Shown here one piece after another: positions 1-7,855 of a stretch of DNA of 64,000 nt. This stretch comes from Psychrobacter sp. I-STPA6b. Its GTDB lineage: Bacteria > Pseudomonadota > Gammaproteobacteria > Pseudomonadales > Moraxellaceae. The position numbers and the translations under genes were made by a program. The notes under the pieces are model-generated. The model worked only from the letters and a program-made list of their open reading frames with translations. It was not told the DNA's origin and made no database searches. The stretch spans positions 1 to 64,000 of the forward strand of contig NZ_VEWM01000069.1 in NCBI RefSeq assembly GCF_020662265.1. Direction: 5' to 3'. How positions within the stretch are numbered: the stretch's first letter is position 1; every line of letters begins with the position of its first letter.

Positions 1-60
1 GACTAAACTGATCGCTTCAAGCTTGAACTCTCGGCTATATCTTTTGCGTTTACTGGTCAT
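1..60 (-). CDS. IS3-type transposase OrfA, N-terminal fragment (runs off window)
   Basis: Read leftward, this is the first 20 codons of a transposase: MTSKRKRYSREFKLEAISLV. The basic start followed by a YSxEFKxEAIxLV motif is typical of the helix-turn-helix OrfA subunit of IS3-family elements. A good ribosome binding site (AAGGAG) lies just upstream of the ATG. The rest of the element lies outside the window. The element's inner edge is probably near 60-117, where the neighbouring membrane-protein gene ends prematurely, but I could not identify a terminal inverted repeat with confidence. Confidence 0.75.
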   Translation of the reverse strand, partial: MTSKRKRYSREFKLEAISLV

Positions 61-114
61 ACTGTTTCTCCTTTTTTACTGGTAGTATAACCTCTTATTT
101 GTTGTCTAACTTTA

Positions 115-627
115 TTATGCCACTACAATACGGGGGTTGCGTCTGACTGAGGCGATGATGTTTTTGTAGTCTATAAGGTGAAAGGTGGGGGGCTGTTTGC
201 GCTTGTGCTCATAAAAGGCGATTTGTTGGGTGCTTTTGATAAGCAGTAGTTTGTTATGGTATGATTTTTTTTGTTTAAATTGTTTGTAGGTTATATAGGG
301 GAGATAGCCTTGTATAGATAAAACTCCTAAAAATAAAAGAACATCAATCCACTCTAATTTATCAAATGAAAAAAATACTATAGATAAAAAAACAAAAAGC
401 ATCTGCCCAAATAACCAACTAAAGGCATATACCATTAAAAACCCTACCAACTGCATAGAGTTGATGATGGGATGAAATAATAGATAGTTTGGGTTTATTT
501 CATGGATATCTTTGCTAAGCTTTTTAATGCTGTGTGTTTTTTCTCGGTAGTCAGGAATATCTTGCTCATAAGGTTTGGTGAGCTGTTGTCCAATGGGGTG
601 CTCGTTATTCGGTGGGTTATATATCAT
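115..627 (-). CDS. Truncated member of a tandem membrane-protein family
   Basis: 170 residues, unknown function. Residues about 15-50 match the start of the two next genes (pattern LxxPYxQ...INPxYxxFxP). Two hydrophobic segments at about 60-105 are predicted membrane spans. A conserved block ending DYKNIIA at about 155-160 is also shared. The paralogs continue about 190 residues beyond that block with a second soluble part and another membrane span, whereas this one stops after 11 more residues, next to the IS3-type element. I read it as a gene whose 3' half was lost at IS insertion. It may still be translated. The layout faintly recalls DUF6708 proteins found near type VI secretion effectors, but this is unverified. 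Confidence 0.6.
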   Translation of the reverse strand: MIYNPPNNEHPIGQQLTKPYEQDIPDYREKTHSIKKLSKDIHEINPNYLLFHPIINSMQLVGFLMVYAFSWLFGQMLFVFLSIVFFSFDKLEWIDVLLFLGVLSIQGYLPYITYKQFKQKKSYHNKLLLIKSTQQIAFYEHKRKQPPTFHLIDYKNIIASVRRNPRIVVA

Positions 628-671
628 GGGGACAATTCACCTCGTAATTCACTTTTTATCATTATCCCACC

Positions 672-1745
672 TTAGCTGTTATATTCAATCACTATACTGA
701 TAAATAAAAATAAGTTTATTGCGATGGCTATTATCCAACGGATATTGACTTGCCAATTCTTACCTTTAAAGGCTTTTTCGGCTTGAGGGGTAATCGGGGC
801 TATCGGATATGGGTTATTTTTTCCATCCCATGTAAGCAGTTTTTTGACTTCTGGGTGTAAGATGGCTTGTTTGCTACATTGGTAGTTGTTGCCTTGTAGT
901 AGATGTCCTAGGACAAATAGTGAGCTAAACATAAGCATGATTATGATACCGCCACCGCTATGCTTTTTGTTGAGTATGTCTTGTTTGCGATAGATGATGT
1001 CGCTATAGGCAAATAGTGAGCCACTGGTGTCTGCTGGATAAGCTTGACATATTTTAGGGTCTATTGGCATGTCTTCGGCTGGGCTTTCCATGTAGGTGCG
1101 GATAAATGCCCAGTGTACATGTGGGTCAGCTCGAACGTCATGTAATCTGATATGGTGGGTGATATTTCCTGTTTCTTCGTCTGCAACGTATAGGTTTAGG
1201 GGGGTGTAATTATTGGTTTGCATGGTGTGTATTTCAGCTATGATGTCTTTATAGTCTACTATCTTTAGCTCAAATGGGTATGAGGGTTTAAAGAAATATG
1301 ATATTGGACGATAATAATAAGCGACTTTTTGTTCTTTTTTTAAAAAGTAGTATTGGGTGCGAATGGGAGTTTTGCGGATTAGTTGGTAGAGTAGTAAGAA
1401 TAATGGTGTGCCAAAAATTAGCACCCAGAAAAAGGTAATTATAATGTCGAAATAGCTAAATTTATTAGGTATAAATACAACTTTACCAATATCATCAAGG
1501 AAAAAATGACATAACCAAAAAGTAGAAAAATAAAGCCAACCGATACCAAAATAAAAATACCAAAAATAACTGGGGAAAAAGGTCATATAATCAGGATTGA
1601 TATTGGCAATTTCTTTGTTTAAAAAGTCCACCTCTGCTTTATTATCTAGCAAACTTTTATCTATCTCTTGGCTATAGGGTCTTTCAAGCGTGGTTTGCAA
1701 CTCTCTAATATGTTTTGCAAGTTCGCTGTGTTTGTCTTCAATCAT
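672..1745 (-). CDS. Membrane protein of tandem paralogous family (DUF6708-like?)
   Basis: 357 residues, no function recognised. Order of parts: a charged N-terminal 50 residues with INPDYMTFFP, two membrane segments at about 60-125, a soluble region with YYFLKKEQKVAYYYRP and VDYKDIIAEIH, then VADEETGNITHHIRL, a strongly conserved stretch containing ESPAEDMPIDPKICQAYP, and two more hydrophobic spans near 265-285 and the C-terminus. The downstream paralog has an almost identical last 150 residues, while the N-terminal spans differ. That pattern suits gene conversion at the 3' end. It is probably an inner-membrane protein. Its neighbours (paralogs, SUMF1 lipoprotein, duplicated lipoproteins) suggest an effector-immunity or adaptor cluster; this is inference only. 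Confidence 0.7.
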   Translation of the reverse strand: MIEDKHSELAKHIRELQTTLERPYSQEIDKSLLDNKAEVDFLNKEIANINPDYMTFFPSYFWYFYFGIGWLYFSTFWLCHFFLDDIGKVVFIPNKFSYFDIIITFFWVLIFGTPLFLLLYQLIRKTPIRTQYYFLKKEQKVAYYYRPISYFFKPSYPFELKIVDYKDIIAEIHTMQTNNYTPLNLYVADEETGNITHHIRLHDVRADPHVHWAFIRTYMESPAEDMPIDPKICQAYPADTSGSLFAYSDIIYRKQDILNKKHSGGGIIIMLMFSSLFVLGHLLQGNNYQCSKQAILHPEVKKLLTWDGKNNPYPIAPITPQAEKAFKGKNWQVNIRWIIAIAINLFLFISIVIEYNS

Positions 1746-1781
1746 TGGTGGTTAGTTCCTGTTAAGAGCATCTCCCCCACC

Positions 1782-2837
1782 CTAACTATTAAAAGCATAT
1801 ATAAATGCACCAAAGAAAAAAGCATTGACCACGATAGCTATTATCCAACGGATATTCACTTGCCAATTCTTGCCTTTAAAGGCTTTTTCGGCTTGAGGGG
1901 TAATGGGGGCTATTGGATATGGATTGTTTTTTCCATCCCATGTAAGCAACTTTTTAACTTCTGGGTGTAAGATGGCTTGTTTGCTACATTGGTAGTTGTT
2001 GCCTTGTAGTAGATATCCTAAGACAAAGGCACTGCCTAAAAACATCATGGCTATGATGCCATCTCCTTGGTGTTTGCTATTAAGGTCAAATGATTTGCGA
2101 AATTTGATGTCGCTACAGGCAAATAATGAGCCACTAGTGTCTGCTGGATAAGCTTGACATATTTTAGGGTCTATTGGCATGTCTTCGGCTGGGCTTTCCA
2201 TGTAGGTACGGATAAATGCCCATTGTACGTGAGGGTTGACATTGTAGTCCTCTAGTTTCATATGGTGGGTGATGTTTCCTGTTTCTTCGTCTGCAACATA
2301 TAGGTTTAATGGGGTGTATGCTTGGTTATATTTGTCTTGATGTAAGTCAGGTATGATGTCTTTATAGTCTACTATTTTTAGTTCGTATGGTTGCTTTAGT
2401 TTCCATAATGGGCGGTAATAGTAGGCTATTTTTTGTTCTTTTTTTAAAAAGTAGTATTGGGTGCGAATGGGATTTCTACGGATTAGTTGGTAGAGTAGTA
2501 TTAAAAAAGGAAGAAACATTACAAAAAAACCAAATAATGATATTAAAACATTAAAAATAGTCCATTCATCTAAATAAAAATATTGTATATCGGCAATTAA
2601 GCTAATGACATAAAATGATGTCGAAAAATAGACCCAACCAATAGCAAAGTAAAAAAGCCAAAAATAGGCAGGGAAGAAAGTCATATAATCAGGGTTAATA
2701 CTACTAACTTCCTTATTTAGATACTGTATATCCGCTTGACTATCAAGCAGACTACTATCTATTGGTTCACTATAAGGTCGTGCTAATGGTTGTTCTAGTT
2801 CACTAATATGTGTGGCAAAGTCGGTATGTAGTTGCAT
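1782..2837 (-). CDS. Membrane protein of tandem paralogous family (DUF6708-like?)
   Basis: 351 residues, paralog of the gene just downstream, with an AAGGA ribosome binding site before the ATG. Same plan: INPDYMTFFP near residue 50, two membrane spans at about 60-125, YYFLKKEQKIAYYYRP, VDYKDIIPDLH, VADEETGNITHHMKL, then a C-terminal part almost residue-for-residue identical to its neighbour, including ESPAEDMPIDPKICQAYP and GNNYQCSKQAILHPEVKK. Differences concentrate in the membrane spans and in short internal loops. The gap to the next gene is only 36 bases, so the two are probably co-transcribed. Function unknown. Confidence 0.7.
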   Translation of the reverse strand: MQLHTDFATHISELEQPLARPYSEPIDSSLLDSQADIQYLNKEVSSINPDYMTFFPAYFWLFYFAIGWVYFSTSFYVISLIADIQYFYLDEWTIFNVLISLFGFFVMFLPFLILLYQLIRRNPIRTQYYFLKKEQKIAYYYRPLWKLKQPYELKIVDYKDIIPDLHQDKYNQAYTPLNLYVADEETGNITHHMKLEDYNVNPHVQWAFIRTYMESPAEDMPIDPKICQAYPADTSGSLFACSDIKFRKSFDLNSKHQGDGIIAMMFLGSAFVLGYLLQGNNYQCSKQAILHPEVKKLLTWDGKNNPYPIAPITPQAEKAFKGKNWQVNIRWIIAIVVNAFFFGAFIYAFNS

Positions 2838-2921
2838 GAGTTATCCTTTTCCCCACCTTAGCTATATTTATACAGATAAGATTTAATATATTATTCAAAT
2901 TATTATTCAAATTATCTAAGT

Positions 2922-3893
2922 CTAATTTAAAGGCTGAGGGCTATTTGCCACACAACGAGCAGAGGTAGATACATTTTGATTCAACTTAGGATCATTCATT
3001 ATCAAAGGTGGGTTAGGCGCTCTTTTATATCGTCCAGTCGTTGTCTGTCCGATTGCTTGAATATTACTAGCATCTCCTTCATTGGCATCAACCCCTCTTA
3101 GTACTCTTTCTGTACCTGTGGCAGGACCTTGGGGGTTATACTCTGGGCTAACTGCATAATAGTTAGGGTCATACCAGTCTAGCATCCATTCATAGTTTTG
3201 ATTGATCATGTCATATAGACCCAATGGGTTGGGTGGGTATAAACCAACAAGTGGTACTACTAGGCTGGTATTGTACTTGCTACTTAACGCTTGAGTTTGT
3301 TCAAATGACCAAACATTACGCTCTGGGTCTATCAAGCCTGTATCGGTGGGAAATAAGATATACTCTCCTCGGTTGCGAGCGGCATATTCCCACTGGGCTT
3401 CGGTCGGTAGGCTCATTGGTACTGCTAACTGCTGTCCCAACCACTGGCAATAGCTCTGAGCGTCATACCAGTTAATCCCTGCGGCGGCATTGGGTTGCCG
3501 TATTTCTATTGTATATTCTTGCAAGCCCACTTTTTCCTGCCCTGTTGCCATACTATAGATATCAAAGTCAGCATAGGTTGCTTTGTAGGCATTCATGCTA
3601 AAGCTATCTAGGGTAACTGGATGCAATGGTTTGTTTTCTGGATATCCTGATAAGGGGAAGCCGTCAAAGGTTATTTTATGTCCAAAGTCGCCCATCTCAA
3701 AGCTACCACCTTCTATAAAGCGCATATTGGCTTTTTGTTGGGCTAAGAATTGCTCTAACTGCTGTTGTTCTTCTTGGGTTAGGTTGTTTCGGGTTTGTGG
3801 TATGCCGTTATCGTCTAGGTGTACTTCTTGGGCACAGGCAGTTAGTGATATATACGAGATACAGGCAAGTAAGAGTGTTGGTTTTAGGCTCAT
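2922..3893 (-). CDS. SUMF1/formylglycine-generating-enzyme-like lipoprotein
   Basis: 323 residues. The start (MSLKPTLLLACISYISLTACAQ) is a lipoprotein signal peptide with lipobox LTAC, so the mature protein should be anchored by Cys20. The body matches the SUMF1/FGE-sulfatase fold: FIEGGSFEMGD at about 60, PVTLDSFSMNAYKATYADF, an INWYDAQSYCQWLG segment, SLPTEAQWEYAARN, then GLYDMINQNYEWMLDWY and a C-terminal RVLRG. The family includes formylglycine synthases and many non-catalytic binding versions. I cannot confirm the catalytic cysteine pair. Lipoproteins of this fold occur near type VI effectors, so an immunity or accessory role fits the neighbourhood. A remnant of a second copy's 3' end lies immediately upstream. 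Confidence 0.8.
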   Translation of the reverse strand: MSLKPTLLLACISYISLTACAQEVHLDDNGIPQTRNNLTQEEQQQLEQFLAQQKANMRFIEGGSFEMGDFGHKITFDGFPLSGYPENKPLHPVTLDSFSMNAYKATYADFDIYSMATGQEKVGLQEYTIEIRQPNAAAGINWYDAQSYCQWLGQQLAVPMSLPTEAQWEYAARNRGEYILFPTDTGLIDPERNVWSFEQTQALSSKYNTSLVVPLVGLYPPNPLGLYDMINQNYEWMLDWYDPNYYAVSPEYNPQGPATGTERVLRGVDANEGDASNIQAIGQTTTGRYKRAPNPPLIMNDPKLNQNVSTSARCVANSPQPLN

Positions 3894-4029
3894 TATTAAT
3901 TTATTCTGTTGTTTGTGTTAATTTTAAGTATACTTACTGGATTAGGGTTTGTCGAAATTAATAGACACGGACACTTATTAAGTTTAAGGTCAAATTTAAA
4001 GTATTGATGGATAAGACATCATATTCACT

Positions 4030-4067
4030 CTAGTTTAAAGGCTGAGGGCTATTTGCCACACAGTACA
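4030..4067 (-). pseudogene. 3'-end remnant of a second SUMF1-type gene
   Basis: Read leftward, this piece encodes VYCVANSPQPLN and a TAG stop. The intact SUMF1-type gene ends CVANSPQPLN. The nucleotide match over about 30 bases (with one change of stop codon) shows that another copy once ended here. Everything upstream of it was replaced by the small lipoprotein gene. This is direct evidence of past tandem duplication and deletion in the island. Confidence 0.7.
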
Positions 4068-4096
4068 CCTCTAAGATAAGTTTTTTTGCATGACTT

Positions 4097-4639
4097 TTAT
4101 TCTGTATGTAGCTCTTGAGTATGACTTAGTGCTGCTTGCAGTGGAATACATTCTGTGGTCTTTTGTGATTGATGGGGCTGACAATATGCAATAGGTCCTT
4201 CTATATATTCTTCTTGAACTTTTGCTCCTCCAGCATCTTTGGCTGTGAGATAGACTTTTCCCATATCTATATATCTTTTTTCTTCAAACGAAGATGTTAT
4301 TGTGGTCTGTGCTTTATTTGTACTAAAAAAATTATTAATATAATAAGACTTTGTAATGTACTTATCACTGATAAACTCTATAGATGACATAGATAGATCC
4401 TGTATATCATGATAGTTTGGTGCTTTGACTCTATATTTATACTCTATTGCTGGAATATAGAATAAACCATTAGCATCTGTAATATCCAAGTCCTTTGATG
4501 TTATCCAAACTTTTACACTCTCTATAGGTTGATTGGTTTCTTTATCAATGACTTGTCCTTTTATCTCAGGAGTAACATATATAACTTCTTGTTGACAGCC
4601 CATCATGGATAAGCAAATTAAGATGAGATATGGTTTCAT
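4097..4639 (-). CDS. Small lipoprotein with carboxypeptidase-regulatory-like domain, copy 2
   Basis: 180 residues from the preferred ATG, which gives a compact signal peptide (MKPYLILICLSMMGC) with the lipidation cysteine at residue 15. An earlier in-frame ATG 30 bases upstream would spoil the signal peptide and overlap the preceding gene. After the cysteine comes a beta-sandwich repeat: IKGQVIDKETNQPIESVKVW, DITDANGLFYIP, typical of the carboxypeptidase-regulatory-like (CarboxypepD_reg) fold. The last 70 residues, from about KRYIDMGKVYLTAKDAGG, are nearly identical to the paralog at 5.4-5.9 kb, whereas the middle is divergent. Likely outer-membrane lipoprotein facing the periplasm; role unknown, possibly immunity. 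Confidence 0.65.
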   Translation of the reverse strand: MKPYLILICLSMMGCQQEVIYVTPEIKGQVIDKETNQPIESVKVWITSKDLDITDANGLFYIPAIEYKYRVKAPNYHDIQDLSMSSIEFISDKYITKSYYINNFFSTNKAQTTITSSFEEKRYIDMGKVYLTAKDAGGAKVQEEYIEGPIAYCQPHQSQKTTECIPLQAALSHTQELHTE

Positions 4640-4656
4640 TAGTGAGCATTCCGTTT

Positions 4657-5355
4657 TCATTGCATACATGGCTGTAATATATCCACTTCGATACTATCCT
4701 CTTCAAAGTCCAGTTGCTTATATAGACAGTCTATTTTTTTGATAAGCTGTTGCTCTTCTGCTTTGCTTAAACTTTGTGCATCATTATAGTTATCTTTTGG
4801 ATAGCGATTAAAGTCTAAGGCTAAGCCGTATTCTCTACGAATGTTATAGCGCAAATAGTCTAGTCTTATAGTTGTTCTTCTAATATCTTCAGGAAGTTCA
4901 TTTTTATCACAAATACAGATGTTCTTAAAATGAGTGATATAATGAAGCATCTGAGCATCTCCTGCTTTAACCATTAGCTTAGGGGATGGGTAATAAACTG
5001 ACGCAGAGCTATATCTATTCCATGCTGTACCATATTTACCTCTAACAAACTCCATATCCCCCTCTTTTTCTAACGCTAGCAAAGAATCATAGCTATTCTG
5101 TATTTGCGATGAGCCATTAATAGTCTGCCAACGGTTTGTCGCTCTATTTAATATAGCTTCACTATCTTCAAACCTCTCTTCTTTTTTATTAGTGTCGTTA
5201 TCATGTATTACAGTATCATTCACTTCTGTACTTTCTATTAAATCTGTTTGCTCTGCTATAGATGATATCTCAGCTGTAGATTGGTCATTTTGATTATCAG
5301 TTGTACAGGCAACCAAGACAAACAGCACGCTGCTAAGATAAATTGGTTTTTTCAT
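4657..5355 (-). CDS. Putative lipoprotein between two duplicated genes
   Basis: 232 residues. The signal peptide MKKPIYLSSVLFVLVAC has a clear lipobox LVAC. A low-complexity, Asp/Glu/Thr/Ser-rich linker follows up to about residue 65. A helical C-terminal part (LDYLRYNIRREYGLALDFNR, KAEEQQLIKKIDCLYKQLDF) includes a cysteine pair CICDK. No known domain recognised. It begins 5 bases after the upstream lipoprotein gene and ends 17 bases before the downstream one, so it is almost certainly in the same transcript. The last 29 codons are duplicated at 5.9-6.0 kb, showing it was part of the repeated unit. Confidence 0.6.
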   Translation of the reverse strand: MKKPIYLSSVLFVLVACTTDNQNDQSTAEISSIAEQTDLIESTEVNDTVIHDNDTNKKEERFEDSEAILNRATNRWQTINGSSQIQNSYDSLLALEKEGDMEFVRGKYGTAWNRYSSASVYYPSPKLMVKAGDAQMLHYITHFKNICICDKNELPEDIRRTTIRLDYLRYNIRREYGLALDFNRYPKDNYNDAQSLSKAEEQQLIKKIDCLYKQLDFEEDSIEVDILQPCMQ

Positions 5356-5359
5356 AATT

Positions 5360-5902
5360 TTACTCTGTGTGAGGCTCTTGAGTATGACTTAGTGCTGCTG
5401 GCAGTGGAATACATTCTGTGGTCTTTTGTGATTGATGGGGCTGACAATATGCAATAGGTCCTTCTATATATTCTTCTTGAATTTCTCCTCCTCCAGCATC
5501 TTTGGCTGTGAGATAGACTTTTCCCATATCTATATATCTTTTTTCTTCATAGGAAGATACGGTTCGCTCTCCAGTTGCATTGATAGTAGGCAAGTCTCCA
5601 ACGGCATATGACTTTAATTTATAACCATCTGCCATAAACATGAGTGATGAATAATTATAATAACCATACTCATAACGTTTGGGCGGTGATACTCTATAAT
5701 GATACTCTGCAGGGGGTATTAAAAATTGTCCTTTTTCATCACTTATATCAAAGTCACCCGAACTATACATGACTTTGACATTACTAATCGGCTGCTCTGT
5801 CATTCTATCTATCACTTGCCCTTTTATTTCAGCCGTCATGTATTCTACTTTTTGTTGACAACCCATCATGGATAAGCCAATTAAGATAAGGTATGGTTTC
5901 AT
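5360..5902 (-). CDS. Small lipoprotein with carboxypeptidase-regulatory-like domain, copy 1
   Basis: 180 residues from the ATG that yields the signal peptide MKPYLILIGLSMMGC; an ATG 21 bases earlier is possible but adds a polar leader. The domain plan equals the copy at 4.1-4.6 kb: IKGQVIDRMTEQPISNVKV, DISDEKGQFLIPPAEYHYRV, then a variable stretch and a C-terminal half beginning KRYIDMGKVYLTAKDAGG. Identity between copies is near complete at both ends and low in the middle (residues about 55-105). Such mosaic paralogs often arise by recombination in immunity gene arrays; that function is inference. Confidence 0.65.
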   Translation of the reverse strand: MKPYLILIGLSMMGCQQKVEYMTAEIKGQVIDRMTEQPISNVKVMYSSGDFDISDEKGQFLIPPAEYHYRVSPPKRYEYGYYNYSSLMFMADGYKLKSYAVGDLPTINATGERTVSSYEEKRYIDMGKVYLTAKDAGGGEIQEEYIEGPIAYCQPHQSQKTTECIPLPAALSHTQEPHTE

Positions 5903-5919
5903 TAGTGAGCATTCCATTT

Positions 5920-6013
5920 TCATTGCATATATGGCTGTAATATATCCACTTCAATATTATCACCTTCAAAGTCAAGTTGCTTATATAGACAGTCTATTTT
6001 TTTGATAAGCTGT
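5920..6013 (-). pseudogene. 3' remnant of a second copy of the 232-residue lipoprotein gene
   Basis: Read leftward, this encodes LIKKIDCLYKQLDFEGDN followed by IEVDILQPYMQ and a stop. It differs from the end of the intact gene at 4657 at only three residues. The copy is cut at its 5' side where an unrelated rightward gene begins. It shows that the unit (232-residue lipoprotein plus 180-residue lipoprotein) was duplicated in tandem and the outer copy was then truncated. Confidence 0.75.
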
Positions 6014-6034
6014 TTAACTAAAAGAAAATTTACA

Positions 6035-6565
6035 ATGAGATATTATCTGCAATTTATTTACGTTTTATTTTTTAGTTTCTTTTTAACATCTTGTAACGCT
6101 TATGATAAGGTAAACTCTACTATGCCTGAAGAACCATTATATATTGAACTTAATATGACTGCTGAAGAGATGTACCAGCGTAATCCTGAATACAGAGTCT
6201 TTCAAGAAGCTGATGCTCAGCCTATGGGGGTTACTTTTCAGGGGTATAACTTTCCAAGATATAAAGAACCTACAGTCATTATCAAATATCCTAATGGTAC
6301 GTTAAGTGTTGATGGTGTAATGTCCATATTAGCGTATGATGATAACAAGCAAGAAAACTACCAGCTTTCTAAAATTAATCTTGGATTTTTATTCAATCAT
6401 GAAGTAAGTGGCATCTCAGACAAAGATGCCTACAGCAAAATGATGAGTTTTTTTCAAGAACTGCAAGATAAAGGCTGGGCATACTCTCATTCAAACGATG
6501 TACCTAGGTTGACCGCTAAAAACAGTTTTATATTTGCAACAACAGTTAGAAAAAGTGACAATTAG
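6035..6565 (+). CDS. Putative lipoprotein, member 1 of a three-gene paralogous family
   Basis: 176 residues from the ATG giving a lipoprotein signal peptide (MRYYLQFIYVLFFSFFLTSC). A TTG 33 bases upstream lies inside the lipoprotein-gene remnant and is unlikely. Conserved features shared with the genes at 7856 and 8794 are GVTFQGYNFPRYKEP, IIKYPNGTLSVDGV, and a helical block ending LQDKGWAYSH (compare LEKQGWEYN and INQQGWQNY). It lacks the C-terminal domain found in the member at 7856. Family not recognised. It is the first rightward gene after the leftward lipoprotein block. Confidence 0.6.
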   Translation: MRYYLQFIYVLFFSFFLTSCNAYDKVNSTMPEEPLYIELNMTAEEMYQRNPEYRVFQEADAQPMGVTFQGYNFPRYKEPTVIIKYPNGTLSVDGVMSILAYDDNKQENYQLSKINLGFLFNHEVSGISDKDAYSKMMSFFQELQDKGWAYSHSNDVPRLTAKNSFIFATTVRKSDN

Positions 6566-6713
6566 CTAGAAACAAAAAAACATAGTAAACACTAAGATTT
6601 ATTATAGACATAACAAAGAATACTAAATTAACTACTAATAACCCATCACAAGAAGCATTATTATGAAACTATTAATTTTCAGCCAATTACTATGGATATA
6701 TAGAGACCAACTA

Positions 6714-7181
6714 ATGAAGTTATTTTTACTTATATTTTTGATATTCTTATCAGGATGTAATGTGTGTTCAGATGAAATTAGACCTATTATATACATTAAG
6801 AACTTTAACAACCCTAAAGAAGAAAGAACATCCTCATTAATGAAGCTTAATTCTGATGGCAACATATTATTAAAATATAAATATAACAACTCAGAGTATG
6901 ATAATAGAAATTATAATACTGTTGTATATTTTGAGGAAAGCCATAATAGAATAAAGCCCAACTATATATATAAATTTCAATATGATAATGATGTCTATTT
7001 TATATATGATATCAATATACCAAACAGCTCCTATCATAGTGCATGTTTTTTAGATATTACCTATAAAATAAATGAATGTCACAATACTGGATTTGAAATA
7101 AATATAAACCCAAGCTGTGCCATCCCTGCTGATCAAGCTAACGAATATTTTGAGACTAAGATTAAGCCTTATTACAAGTAA
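6714..7181 (+). CDS. Putative lipoprotein, source of a later duplicated fragment
   Basis: 155 residues from the ATG that starts a compact signal peptide with lipobox LSGC (MKLFLLIFLIFLSGC); an earlier ATG at 6663 would add 17 unlikely residues. The mature part is rich in Asn, Tyr, Ile and Lys, with several cysteines (NVCSDE, HSACFLD, NECHNTG, NPSCAIP) that could form disulfides in the periplasm. No family recognised. The base composition is very AT-rich, unlike the core genes, suggesting transfer. About 350 bases from just upstream into the first third of this gene are repeated at 11.3-11.7 kb. Confidence 0.55.
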   Translation: MKLFLLIFLIFLSGCNVCSDEIRPIIYIKNFNNPKEERTSSLMKLNSDGNILLKYKYNNSEYDNRNYNTVVYFEESHNRIKPNYIYKFQYDNDVYFIYDINIPNSSYHSACFLDITYKINECHNTGFEININPSCAIPADQANEYFETKIKPYYK

Positions 7182-7279
7182 ACTACTTGTAAAATAAAAT
7201 TAATACTTAAAAAACTATATACTACCGACTCAATTTATTACATATACATAAACTTCCTCTTGATTAATGACTACCACGA

Positions 7280-7704
7280 ATGAAAATCCTTAATCCTAAA
7301 ATACTCATGATAGCTATAACTCCTTGCCTTTTTTATATTCATATACAGCTATGGCAACGAGTGTATTTACTCATGAAGAATTTGAAAACAACCTATATAA
7401 TGAGTTAAGCCTTGAAATTGATAACAATTTTTTGGATTATAAAAGAAAAATAAAAAATCAGGATCATACTACTACTAAAATTAAATTTCATAATTTATTG
7501 CCAAGCAATATTACAAGGCTAGAATTAAGGTCTGAACTGTTGGGTGAATATATTTATGTTGGAGAATACAAATCAGAAATCTTCGTAAACATACCTAATT
7601 ATGCCTTTGAAAAGGGTGGCTTTGATTCTCTCATTATTTCTTTAAACAATCCTTCAAACTTTGAATCATATACAATTCAACAAGAAGTAGCTTACAAAAC
7701 ATGA
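7280..7704 (+). pseudogene. Small exported protein, probably frameshifted in the signal peptide
   Basis: The coding frame of about 126 residues is open from a TTG at 7324 and contains VFTHEEFENNLYNELSLEID and a C-terminal beta-rich part. No good start or ribosome site fits this frame. An ATG at 7280 begins MKILNPKILMIAITPCLFY, a convincing signal peptide, in another frame. The two frames would join at a run of six T near 7330. The gene is therefore either inactivated by a one- or two-base change in a homopolymer or affected by a sequencing error. Product unknown. Confidence 0.45.
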
Positions 7705-7855
7705 AAAAAAGATAAAACGGTAAATATATATTTCTTACCATTAAAAAATTAGATGAGGCTTCAGACACTTATTATGGATATACAATGCAACTGGAATAAA
7801 AAAATTTAGGGTATTAACAATAGAATCACAAATTAAGATAATGGCAGGTTGGCTA

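Noticed and set aside
1668..1970. Rightward reading frame opposite the two membrane-protein genes
   Set aside because: It spans the junction of two well-supported leftward genes and has no ribosome site or recognisable protein features.
3224..3921. Two rightward frames opposite the SUMF1-type gene
   Set aside because: They are shadows of a gene with clear signal peptide and domain matches; their translations look random.
6635..6889. Leftward frame opposite the lipoprotein at 6714
   Set aside because: It mirrors the lipoprotein gene and reappears at 11420-11665 only because that DNA is duplicated.
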